Shown here: positions 18,014 to 26,528 of the stretch, piece by piece
Numbering within the stretch: the first letter of the stretch is position 1
Layout of the letters: each line of letters begins with the position of its first letter
NCBI GenBank assembly: GCA_938007995.1
Contig: CALLLW010000024.1
Span: forward strand, 1-64,000
DNA: 64,000 bases
Direction of reading: 5' to 3'
DNA from: an uncultured Granulosicoccaceae bacterium
Lineage (GTDB): Bacteria; Pseudomonadota; Gammaproteobacteria; Granulosicoccales; Granulosicoccaceae
Made by a program: the position numbers and the translations under genes
The notes under the pieces: model-generated
Seen by the model: only the letters and a program-made list of their open reading frames with translations
Databases searched by the model: none
What the model was told of the DNA's origin: nothing

Positions 18014-20041
18014 ATGTCTGAAACAGAATCTGCTGCAACCCGGGTCAAAGTGGTCTTTACCCCGAGCGGTAAACGAGGTCACTTTCCTGTCGATACACCA
18101 GTGCTTGAAGCAGCGCGTGCACTCGGTGTAGATATAGATTCTGTTTGCGGTGGCAGGGCCATTTGTGGTCGTTGTCAGGTGCAGTGCGCGGAGGGTGAGT
18201 TTTCAAAACACGAGATATCATCTAAAGCAGACAATCTATCTGCCTTTACCAAAACAGAAGAACGTTGGGAGCGGGTAAAAAAGATTTCACTCAACGGCCG
18301 CAGGCTGAGCTGTCAGGCAAAGCTGCTCGGCGATGTTGTGATTGATGTACCACCTGACAGCCAGGTTCATAAACAGGTTGTTCGCAAAGGCGCAGACCTG
18401 CTCGACATAGAGCTGGACCCGTTAGTCAGACTGCATTTTGTACAGGTTGAAGAGCCTGATATGCATTCACCCACTGGCGACGTGCAACGACTGAAGCTGG
18501 CACTCGAAAAAGAATGGCATCTGTCTGACCTCAGCATAGAAACCTCTTTGCTACCGACACTGCAAACTGTGTTACGTGATGGTGACTGGCAGGTCACTGC
18601 GGCAGTTACCGAAGATAAAAAAATAATAGCTGTCTGGCCTGGACTGAAAGAACAGGTACTTGGTATCGCCATCGATGTTGGCTCCACAACCATTGCGGCC
18701 CACCTGTGCGATTTACTCAGCGGTGATGTGCTTGCGTCATCAGGCATCATGAATCCTCAGATTCGCTTCGGTGAGGATTTAATGAGCCGGGTTTCCTATG
18801 TAATGATGAACCCGGGCGGCGAAGTTGAAATGACTAAAGTGGTTCGTGAGGCGATTAATACGCTGGTATCTTCAACCACCGGAGAAATAAATGCCGAGAC
18901 CAATGATGTGGTCGCGATGACACTGGTGGCTAACCCGGTAATGCATCACTTACTGCTTGGCATCAATCCGGTGGAACTCGGCGGTGCACCATTTGCACTG
19001 GCGACCGATGAAGCGGTATCCGGCAATGCTTCAGCATTCGACTTCAACACCCACCCGAATGCACAGGTTTACGTATTGCCCTGTATTGCAGGGCATGTCG
19101 GTGCTGACACGGCGGGTGTAATACTCGCCGAGCGACCCGACACGATGAACGATATGACACTGCTGGTTGATGTCGGCACCAATGCTGAAATTGTACTTGG
19201 CAATAAAGACAGAATACTCGCCTGTTCAAGCCCGACAGGGCCTGCCTTCGAAGGTGCACAAATCAGTGGCGGTCAGCGCGCAGCTCCGGGTGCGATTGAA
19301 CGGGTCAGGATTGACCCTGAAACACTCGAACCGAAGTTCAGCGTTATTGGCAGTGAGTGCTGGTCAGACGAAACAGACTTTGCCGAACAGATAAAAGATA
19401 TTGGTGTTACCGGTATCTGCGGCAGCGGCATCATAGAAGTAGTGGCTGAGATGTTTCTTGCCGGCATTATCGATACCAACGGCGTCATTAGCGGCAGCCA
19501 TGCAAGCCAGTCTAAACGTCTACTAGAGAACGACAGAACATTCTCGTACCTGCTGCATGATGGTGAGGTAAAAATTGTTATCACCCAGAATGATGTCAGA
19601 CAGATTCAACTGGCCAAAGCGGCACTCTATGCCGGTGTCAGGTTACTGATGGACAGACTCAACATCGAACAGGTTGATCGGATTCGACTGGCCGGTGCAT
19701 TTGGCAGTCATATTGATGTTAAGTACGCGATGATTCTCGGCTTAATACCTGACTGCGCTTTAACCGAAGTATCTTCAGCCGGCAATGCAGCAGGCTCCGG
19801 TGCACGGATGGCACTGCTCAATCGCAAGTCGCGCAATGCCATAGAAACCCTGGTTAATCAGGTGGAAAAAGTTGAAACAGCGGTTGAGCAAAAGTTTCAG
19901 GACCACTTTGTTGAAGCAATGGGAATTCCACATAAAACAGCAGAATTCCCGAAGCTTGCAGAAGTAGTCAGGCTGCCTGAGCAGACAACCTCAGCTGATG
20001 CATCAAGCGGGAGACGCCGCCGCAGACGGCGCAGAAGCTGA
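18014..20041 (+). CDS. RamA-like corrinoid reductive activase (ASKHA, ferredoxin-fused)
   Basis: This 675-residue ATP-dependent activase rescues oxidised Co(II) corrinoid to Co(I). An N-terminal [2Fe-2S] domain has CGGRAICGRC at about residues 47-56 with a fourth Cys in LSCQAKL. The C-terminal part is the DUF4445/ASKHA ATPase domain (GIAIDVGSTTIAAHL about residue 217; LLVDVGTNAEIVLG; GICGSGIIEV; RLAGAFGSHID). The protein ends in eight consecutive Arg residues plus Ser, after a Ser/Ala linker. Start is ATG 18014 with GGAG nine bases upstream. It overlaps the convergent regulator gene by 39 bp. Oxygen-living cells need such an activase because Co(I) is easily oxidised. Confidence 0.92.
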   Translation: MSETESAATRVKVVFTPSGKRGHFPVDTPVLEAARALGVDIDSVCGGRAICGRCQVQCAEGEFSKHEISSKADNLSAFTKTEERWERVKKISLNGRRLSCQAKLLGDVVIDVPPDSQVHKQVVRKGADLLDIELDPLVRLHFVQVEEPDMHSPTGDVQRLKLALEKEWHLSDLSIETSLLPTLQTVLRDGDWQVTAAVTEDKKIIAVWPGLKEQVLGIAIDVGSTTIAAHLCDLLSGDVLASSGIMNPQIRFGEDLMSRVSYVMMNPGGEVEMTKVVREAINTLVSSTTGEINAETNDVVAMTLVANPVMHHLLLGINPVELGGAPFALATDEAVSGNASAFDFNTHPNAQVYVLPCIAGHVGADTAGVILAERPDTMNDMTLLVDVGTNAEIVLGNKDRILACSSPTGPAFEGAQISGGQRAAPGAIERVRIDPETLEPKFSVIGSECWSDETDFAEQIKDIGVTGICGSGIIEVVAEMFLAGIIDTNGVISGSHASQSKRLLENDRTFSYLLHDGEVKIVITQNDVRQIQLAKAALYAGVRLLMDRLNIEQVDRIRLAGAFGSHIDVKYAMILGLIPDCALTEVSSAGNAAGSGARMALLNRKSRNAIETLVNQVEKVETAVEQKFQDHFVEAMGIPHKTAEFPKLAEVVRLPEQTTSADASSGRRRRRRRRS

Positions 20042-21079
20042 ACAAACGGTAGTACGCCTTAAACCGGACGATTTTATTTTATCTTTCTTCGCTGCTTTAG
20101 TTGCTTCAACCTGCCCTGCCGCCCTTCTGCGTTCATCACGCGGTGGCAGACCAAAAGTATCGCGATAACACTTACTGAAATGCGGTGCAGATATAAATCC
20201 GCAGGCAAGGGCAATATCGACGATTGGCATGCTGGTCTGTAGTAACAACTGCCTGGCACGTTCAAGTCGCAACTCAAGATAGTAGCGAGTTGGCACGCAC
20301 TGCAAATAGCGTTGGTAGAGTCTTTCAAGTTGTCTGCGTGACAAACCGACATGATGCGACAGCTCGTCGAGAGTCATTGGCTCTTCAATGTTGGCTTCCA
20401 TCAAAGACACTGCTTCAGCAAGCTTCGGCTGATTGGTACCGATGCGCTGCGTCAGTGGTACTCGCTGCCTGTCATGTTTGTCTCTGATTCGATCACACAT
20501 GAATTGTTCGATAATAGCAGATGCCAGATCGGCACCGTGCGAATCCCTGATCTCATGCAGGATCATATCCAGTGGCGCTATACCACCGGCGCAGGTGTAG
20601 CGTTCCTGATCAATCTCAAACAGCTCCGGCGAAATAACCAGATGCGGGAACTCCTCTCTGGCACTCGCCATGTTTTCCCAGTGTATTGTGCAGCGATGTC
20701 CATCCAGTGCCTCGGCCTTGGCCAGCAGGTAGGTGCCGGTACAAACTGCACCGAGGGTGATGTCGCGTTTTGAAAGCGAGCGTACCCAGGCAATTATTTC
20801 GTTGTCGATCTGATGCTGAATCTGATTGCCGGAGCATACAAAAACTGCATCCAGCTGCGGTATATCCTGAATACTGTAATCGGGAGTAATAGCTATGCCG
20901 TTGCTGGCGTCAATCGGGTCGCGGGATGAGCCGATTGTCGACCATTCGTAGAGACTCTCCCCGGACAGCTGGTTCGCCATTCGAAGCGGTTCGAGTAGAG
21001 ATGAAAAAGCCAACATCGAGAATTCGGGAACCAGCAGAAAACCAATTCTGGTCGCCCCTGTATTTTTGCTTGTGATCAT
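20003..21079 (-). CDS. GlxA/GbdR-type AraC regulator
   Basis: The 358-residue regulator has an N-terminal DJ-1/PfpI-like ligand domain (RIGFLLVPEFSMLAFSSLLEPLR; GAVCTGTYLLAKA with the elbow Cys; CTIHWEN). An AraC/XylS helix-turn-helix pair follows from about residue 225 (MTLDELSHHVGLSRRQLERLYQRYL; IVDIALACGFISAPHFSKCYRDTFG). It resembles GbdR, CdhR and SouR, which sense glycine betaine, carnitine and sarcosine-type ligands. Lying between the activase and the MttB-family gene, it is the obvious candidate controller of the locus. A low-complexity C-terminal tail (SASAPSAAASPA) is encoded opposite the activase poly-Arg tail. Confidence 0.88.
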   Translation of the reverse strand: MITSKNTGATRIGFLLVPEFSMLAFSSLLEPLRMANQLSGESLYEWSTIGSSRDPIDASNGIAITPDYSIQDIPQLDAVFVCSGNQIQHQIDNEIIAWVRSLSKRDITLGAVCTGTYLLAKAEALDGHRCTIHWENMASAREEFPHLVISPELFEIDQERYTCAGGIAPLDMILHEIRDSHGADLASAIIEQFMCDRIRDKHDRQRVPLTQRIGTNQPKLAEAVSLMEANIEEPMTLDELSHHVGLSRRQLERLYQRYLQCVPTRYYLELRLERARQLLLQTSMPIVDIALACGFISAPHFSKCYRDTFGLPPRDERRRAAGQVEATKAAKKDKIKSSGLRRTTVCSASAPSAAASPA

Positions 21080-21618
21080 TCGTTCATTCCAGCCAGTGTA
21101 TCTTTTGTTTTTAGTTTGCCGCGCCGGGTGGGAACTGGTCCTGTCGGCTGCACTTCCTGTGCTGGTGATACAATTCCGGAATGTGCGACTCTTGATGGTC
21201 GTTCAAAGACCCGAAACAAATCTCAACGCGGTGCTTTTGTTACCTATTTCGACACAAATGATGTACTGAATGCGACATTTTAACTTAGGGCCAGTTCATT
21301 TATTGATCAGGAACCACCATCACTCCAGACGAATATTGTTACAGTCATTTATCAATTTTCGACTCTTATCTATTGATATATATCACTTATTTCTCACAAC
21401 AGCTTGCATAAACTTTTTCTCTTCTCTTGCACAAAAGGTCTGTTCGAAGTCTGTTCAATTGCTGACTGCCAGCAGTTTCAAGTACAAAAGCTACTCAAAC
21501 ACGGCGAAATTGCATGATGCCGGATCAGTTTGAGTTCACTGCTTACTGAGGCGCTTATCGCGCTGGCGCAAGGTGGTTGACGATCTGATGTATCACCAAT
21601 AACAATCTATGCAGTTGA
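21080..21618. other. Gene-free stretch between regulator and MttB-family gene
   Basis: These 539 A/T-rich bases hold no credible gene. They must contain the regulator promoter (reading leftwards) and the 3' end of the mttB-like transcript. Only short G/C-rich self-complementary segments are visible near 21550-21580. No certain terminator or binding site was recognised. Confidence 0.5.
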
Positions 21619-23166
21619 CTAGTAATTGGCATCGGGGAAAGCGCTCTTGCGCTGCTCGATATACGCTAGCAGCGCTTCATCTGTTGCCGGATCAATCTGT
21701 GGTGCTTCGTATTGATTCAGCATTTCCTTCATCCTGACATTAGCGCGAAGTGCTGCATCCATTGCGCCTTCAGATTCCCATTGTTCAAAACTGTTGTTGT
21801 CTGCCATCGACGATCGATAGAACGCATTTTCAAAGTTCCTCTGCGTATGATCACAACCAAGGAAATGCTGCCCGGGCCCGACATCACGAAGCGCATCCAG
21901 CGCCTGGCCATTCTCACTGAAATCCACACCTTCACCAAACACCTGCAGCATACCGGCCTGATCCGCATCCATGACGAACTTTTCGTAACTCATGACCAAC
22001 CCGCCCTCCAGCCAGCCAGCGGTATGCAACATAAAGTTAACCCCCGCAAGCATTGCTGACTGAAGCGTATTGGCAGACTCATAAGCAGCCTGAGCATCAG
22101 GCAGCTTTGAAGCATTCAAACCACCACCGGATCTGAACGGCACACCAAGACGGCGAGACAGCTCTGCCGCTATGTATAAAACAGCGGAAGGTTCAGGAGT
22201 ACCGAACGTCGGGGCACCCGACTGCATTGAAACACTGCTTGCAAAGGTGCCAAACACGACCGGCGCCCCCGGCCTGACCAGCTGCACAAAGGCCATACCG
22301 GCTAAAGCTTCTGCCAGTATTTGCGTCACCGTGCCAACCACAGTCACCGGTGACATTGCACCCGCAAGAATAAACGGTGACACCACTGTCGCCTGATTTG
22401 CTTTTGCATAGACCTCCGCAGCACCCAGCATGGTGTCATCAAATGTCATCGGTGAGTTGGCATTGATCAGGTTGATCACAACGGTTTTTTCGTTACCGGT
22501 TTCAGGATCAATGAAATCATCGCCAAACAGTATCTTTGACATCTCGACAGTATCTTGTGCACGCTCCGCTGCGGTTACTGAACCCATGTAGGGTTTATCG
22601 CTGTAACGCATATGTGCGTAAACCATATCAAAATGTCTTTTGTTGACCGGCAAATCTACCGGCTCGCAGACGGTACCGCCGGAGTGATGCAACGACGGAG
22701 ACATATACGCCAGCTTCACAAAATTTTGAAAGTCTTCGATGTTTGCGTAGCGCCTTCCGTTATCTATATCTCTGACAAAAGGCGAACCGTAGGCCGGTAC
22801 AAGCACAGTGTTATCACCACCGATAACAACGCTTTTCGCCGGATTGCGTGCGTGCTGGGTAAACTGCGACGGCGCATTGTCCTGAATAATCCTGCGGCAA
22901 AGACCACGGGGGAATCGAACCCGCTCACCGTCTACTGACGCACCGGCCTGTTTGAACAATTCCAGGGCTCGCGGGAAATCCCGGAACTCGATACCGATCT
23001 CTTCGAGCACGGTGTCGGCATTGTGTTCAACCAACTCCAACTGCTCATCAGTGGCCTGGCAGTAAGTTGGAACCTTACGTTTTATGAATGGAGCCGACGT
23101 GGCGCCAGCGGCCGCACGTGCACGTTTTTCATCGCGCGAACTTCCTCTACGTTTTCTTGCAGCCAT
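21619..23166 (-). CDS. MttB-family (non-pyrrolysine) corrinoid methyltransferase
   Basis: The 515-residue protein belongs to the trimethylamine methyltransferase (MttB) superfamily, COG5598. It moves a methyl group from a quaternary amine to the corrinoid protein. Recognisable stretches include NADTVLEEIGIEFRD, GSPFVRDIDNGRR, HHSGGTVCEPVD, INANSPMTFDD and GAPTFGTPEPS. The frame is continuous with no amber codon, so it is a pyrrolysine-free member like MtgB (glycine betaine), MtpB or MtcB rather than a true trimethylamine enzyme. The betaine-type regulator next door favours glycine betaine or a related betaine. The first 21 residues (AARKRRGSSRDEKRARAAAG) are strongly basic. Confidence 0.9.
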   Translation of the reverse strand: MAARKRRGSSRDEKRARAAAGATSAPFIKRKVPTYCQATDEQLELVEHNADTVLEEIGIEFRDFPRALELFKQAGASVDGERVRFPRGLCRRIIQDNAPSQFTQHARNPAKSVVIGGDNTVLVPAYGSPFVRDIDNGRRYANIEDFQNFVKLAYMSPSLHHSGGTVCEPVDLPVNKRHFDMVYAHMRYSDKPYMGSVTAAERAQDTVEMSKILFGDDFIDPETGNEKTVVINLINANSPMTFDDTMLGAAEVYAKANQATVVSPFILAGAMSPVTVVGTVTQILAEALAGMAFVQLVRPGAPVVFGTFASSVSMQSGAPTFGTPEPSAVLYIAAELSRRLGVPFRSGGGLNASKLPDAQAAYESANTLQSAMLAGVNFMLHTAGWLEGGLVMSYEKFVMDADQAGMLQVFGEGVDFSENGQALDALRDVGPGQHFLGCDHTQRNFENAFYRSSMADNNSFEQWESEGAMDAALRANVRMKEMLNQYEAPQIDPATDEALLAYIEQRKSAFPDANY

Positions 23167-23705
23167 GGTAGCTGTACTCTTAACCAGTTCTGCCCGGTAG
23201 TATTGCGCTTAGCTTGTAGACCGGCCATGTACGCAACGACAGACAGCTGTATTTGAGCGCCAAATAGGAAAACCGTAGCAATGCAAGTATCGGCGAAAAC
23301 AGCGCAACAGACAGGATATGACTGCCGATGCCGGGTTCAAGTGGACAGACTGCCAGGTCAAGCCGGTCATCGGTCACACCTGACCGGACAAGGTTAACAA
23401 TAACTTGCACCAACAGAAGCCATCAACACCGATTCGATGGCGTCTTTTGCAGACCCAACACCACGTAGCGACAGTTCCGCGGTCCATATGGCCTGTATCC
23501 GGCCACAGCCTCACCAGTACCGACTATAATTGCAGCTGCCACGAGCGTTTTATCAACATTGCAATTGCCAAAGTTAGTTAAACATCAACTACAAATAGCT
23601 TTGACGGGATAAATCGGGGAAAATACTCGCATCACGCTCCAATCGATTTTTACCTTTTAGCTTTACCCCAGCTGGCCACCGTGCCGGGCTGTTACAGAGG
23701 ACACT
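23167..23705. other. Gene-free stretch between divergent mttB-like and OmpA-like genes
   Basis: These 539 bases carry both divergent promoters. A 7-bp inverted repeat, CCGGTCA at 23363-23369 and TGACCGG at 23381-23387, is a possible operator. A 77-codon minus-strand frame at 23180-23413 has no recognisable content and no clear ribosome site, and I do not call it a gene. Confidence 0.5.
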
Positions 23706-26504
23706 ATGGCAAATCCACCAGACAATAAAGATCCGGGCAGCAGCAAGCCTGAAACACCAAAATCCGGCAGCTCTACAAATGGCAACGGTCAACAAGGTCC
23801 GGCCAATGGCAGTCGTGTTGGCAGCGGTAACAAGGGCGCAGGTGGCAAGCCAAGCCTCGACACCCCGGGGGTAAACACCAGCTCTCCTCGCGGTACAGAT
23901 TCTCCGGCTGTTGGAGCAAGCTCTGCAGGCACACCACCGCCAGTCCCAGGAACCAATGCCAGGCCTGCTACCACGCCAGCTACCGGGCCTGGAGCCAGCA
24001 CCACCGGAGCGGGTCGGGTTTCAACAACATCATCACCTGCCACACCGGCATCAGGCCCTGCAGGGAGCGGCCAAAGCGGAACACCATCGGGCGATAGAAA
24101 AGATCTCTCGGGTGTCTCACCTGCGCAAAAGAGCGCCACCACAACCCCTGCGGAAAAATCGGCAGCAGCCGGCGTTGCACGACCATCCACAACCGCTGCA
24201 ACGCAGCAGCCTGGAACACGCCCGCCGACACAACAAAAACCAGCCGAGCCTGCGAGACAAACCCGGCTTGAACGCGCCACTGGCACGGCCGAACCTGTCC
24301 CCGGTAAAACCAACCGACTGGAACGCCCTTCGCGCCCACTGGAAAGGCCGCAACGACCGGAAAGACCACGAGCATCAGGCCCTGATTCTCCGGCCCGTGC
24401 TGACCTGAGCCGCGGTGCTGAACGGCGACCGCGCCCCAATAGACCACAGGAAGGCAGACGACACTCGGGCAGGCCATTGGCAGCGCGTGGACCGCGTGGA
24501 CCGCAAGATGGTCGACCTGCAGAGTACGGTGCCCGCGGCGACTACCGGCGCGACGGCTACCGCGACAACCGACCACGACGCCGCATGGCACCGCCTCCCG
24601 GTGCTCGCAGAGGCCGTTTTGTAGCTCCTGCTGCGCGCCCGGCAAGACGTTCTCATGTAGTGCCACCCACCGCAGCAGCACCTGCAGGCGCCTCATGGAT
24701 TCCATTGCTATTCGGCCTGTTGCTACTGCTCGGCGTGCTCTGGTATGCCGTGAAGTACTACACACCGATGATCGACGACGACCTCACAGCACGCAGCAAC
24801 GCCGCACTGGATAGCGCCGGCTTCGGTGACTCTGCCAGTGTTGAAATCGATGGCAGAAACGCAATCCTGACCGGCTCCGTTGCCACTGATGCCGATAGCG
24901 AGCTCGCTGAAGAAACAGTTGCCAATACAGAAGGCGTGCGTTCAGTCGACAATCAACTGGTTGTTGGCGCTGTAGCTTCAGAAACTGAAAGCGTGGAAAG
25001 AACCCAGCCATCGCTGTCTTTCAGCGCCACGGATAATGGCATTGAACTGGCGGGTACTGTTTCAGATCAGGCATACGCAGATCAAATCGAAAACGGCGCC
25101 AGAGAAATTTATGGTGAAGATGCTGTCAGTGGTTCGATTTCAGTTGATCCCAACAGCACCAATCCAGGATGGTGGCCGGCTGTACAGCAGTTGACGCCGG
25201 ATCTGCAAAACATCAACGGGTCTTTTACTGTTGAGGAAGATACGATCCTGCTAACCGGTGTCGCAGCAGATGAACAGGCGAAAAACGATATCGGTGCAAA
25301 GGCTGCAGAACTGCTTGATGGTCAGCTGACAATCGACAATCAAATCACGGTACAAGAACCGGCGCCAGAGCCTGAACCAGCGCCTGAACCAGAACCGGAA
25401 CCAGAGCCGTTAAAGCCGGCATTGCTGAATTACTACAATGATGGCGAATCAATTCAACTGAACGGCTTCCTGCCGGCTGAGAGTGCGGCGATTGTTGCCG
25501 ATGCATTTGCAAATGCGCAGTTGCCTGTGACAGATAACATCGAGATCAGCGATGTGTATGAAGCACCGGTATGGATTGATAGCTTCGCAGACGCGGCCAG
25601 CGCTTTGGAAGATGTACAGAACGCTGAGGTAGAAGTTCAGCCTGATGGGGATGTCGCAATTTATGGTATCACCACCAGCGAAGAGTCAAAGCAGTCAGCG
25701 GCTGATGCCGTTGCCGCAATTTTCTCCGATCAGACACTCAACAACCAGATCTCGGTACGCATTCCTGAGCCTGAGCCGGTTGTGCCGTCGATCGAGCCTT
25801 TTGCCTCTGTCTCTGACGATGGCACCACGGTCACAATCGCCGGTTTGCTGCCCCCTGCTGCTGCAGAGTCGATCAACAATGACTTTGAAGCTTCCGGCAA
25901 ACCCGTGGTTAGCAATGTCACGGCTGATGAGCGTGTCATTGAGCCTGAATGGACAAACGCACTGGCGGCTACGATGCAGGCAATGCAGGGTATCGAGAAT
26001 CGCAAAATCACTATCTCATCCAGTGGCGATCTGACCATCAGCGGCCTGGCAGACACTGTAGCCGTTCGGCAGCAGGCAGCAGACTCAAGTTTTGATGCGT
26101 TTGGTAACTCTGTGAGTTTGCGCAACGACATCACCGTCAAAGGTCCGGATATTAGTGAGTTGCTTGCTCGTATTGATCTGGCAGCGATTCGCTTCCGTTC
26201 CGGCAGCTCACAGCTGGATGCAGACAGCGTTGCCATTCTGGAACAGGTTGCAGATGCACTGGCACAAGTGCCAGACGCAACAGTGGCCATAACCGGCCAC
26301 ACTGACTCAACCGGCAGCGCGCAGCGCAACCTGTCTCTGAGTGGCCAGCGGGCTGATCGAGTGAGGGATTTTCTGATTGAACAAGGAATCAGTGGCGAGC
26401 GAATGTCGTCACAGGGATTTGGTTCAACTCAGCCGATTGCTTCAAACGGTACCGTTACAGGTCGTGCGTTGAACCGGCGTATTGAAATTACGCTGACCAA
26501 CTGA
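23706..26504 (+). CDS. OmpA/BON-domain envelope protein with long disordered N-terminus
   Basis: In this 932-residue protein the first 329 residues are Pro/Gly/Ser/Thr/Arg-rich and probably disordered and cytoplasmic. One membrane segment follows (WIPLLFGLLLLLGVLWYAV, about 330-348). After it come several BON-like repeats of about 75-110 residues (for example NAILTGSVATDADSELAEETV and LTGVAADEQAKNDIG), with a Pro-Glu hinge near residues 553-568. The C-terminal OmpA peptidoglycan-binding domain covers about residues 825-932 (IRFRSGSSQLDADS; ITGHTDSTGSAQRNLSLSGQRA). The layout tethers the inner membrane to peptidoglycan. It is co-oriented with the coiled-coil gene 24 bases downstream, so they are likely one operon. 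Confidence 0.85.
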   Translation: MANPPDNKDPGSSKPETPKSGSSTNGNGQQGPANGSRVGSGNKGAGGKPSLDTPGVNTSSPRGTDSPAVGASSAGTPPPVPGTNARPATTPATGPGASTTGAGRVSTTSSPATPASGPAGSGQSGTPSGDRKDLSGVSPAQKSATTTPAEKSAAAGVARPSTTAATQQPGTRPPTQQKPAEPARQTRLERATGTAEPVPGKTNRLERPSRPLERPQRPERPRASGPDSPARADLSRGAERRPRPNRPQEGRRHSGRPLAARGPRGPQDGRPAEYGARGDYRRDGYRDNRPRRRMAPPPGARRGRFVAPAARPARRSHVVPPTAAAPAGASWIPLLFGLLLLLGVLWYAVKYYTPMIDDDLTARSNAALDSAGFGDSASVEIDGRNAILTGSVATDADSELAEETVANTEGVRSVDNQLVVGAVASETESVERTQPSLSFSATDNGIELAGTVSDQAYADQIENGAREIYGEDAVSGSISVDPNSTNPGWWPAVQQLTPDLQNINGSFTVEEDTILLTGVAADEQAKNDIGAKAAELLDGQLTIDNQITVQEPAPEPEPAPEPEPEPEPLKPALLNYYNDGESIQLNGFLPAESAAIVADAFANAQLPVTDNIEISDVYEAPVWIDSFADAASALEDVQNAEVEVQPDGDVAIYGITTSEESKQSAADAVAAIFSDQTLNNQISVRIPEPEPVVPSIEPFASVSDDGTTVTIAGLLPPAAAESINNDFEASGKPVVSNVTADERVIEPEWTNALAATMQAMQGIENRKITISSSGDLTISGLADTVAVRQQAADSSFDAFGNSVSLRNDITVKGPDISELLARIDLAAIRFRSGSSQLDADSVAILEQVADALAQVPDATVAITGHTDSTGSAQRNLSLSGQRADRVRDFLIEQGISGERMSSQGFGSTQPIASNGTVTGRALNRRIEITLTN

Positions 26505-26528
26505 TAACAAAATAAAAGGGTGAATGTC

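Noticed and set aside
21619-23166. True trimethylamine methyltransferase with pyrrolysine
   Set aside because: The frame has no in-frame TAG, so it belongs to the pyrrolysine-free part of the family.
23180-23413. 77-codon minus-strand frame before the MttB-like gene
   Set aside because: Looks like translated promoter DNA; no recognised domain.
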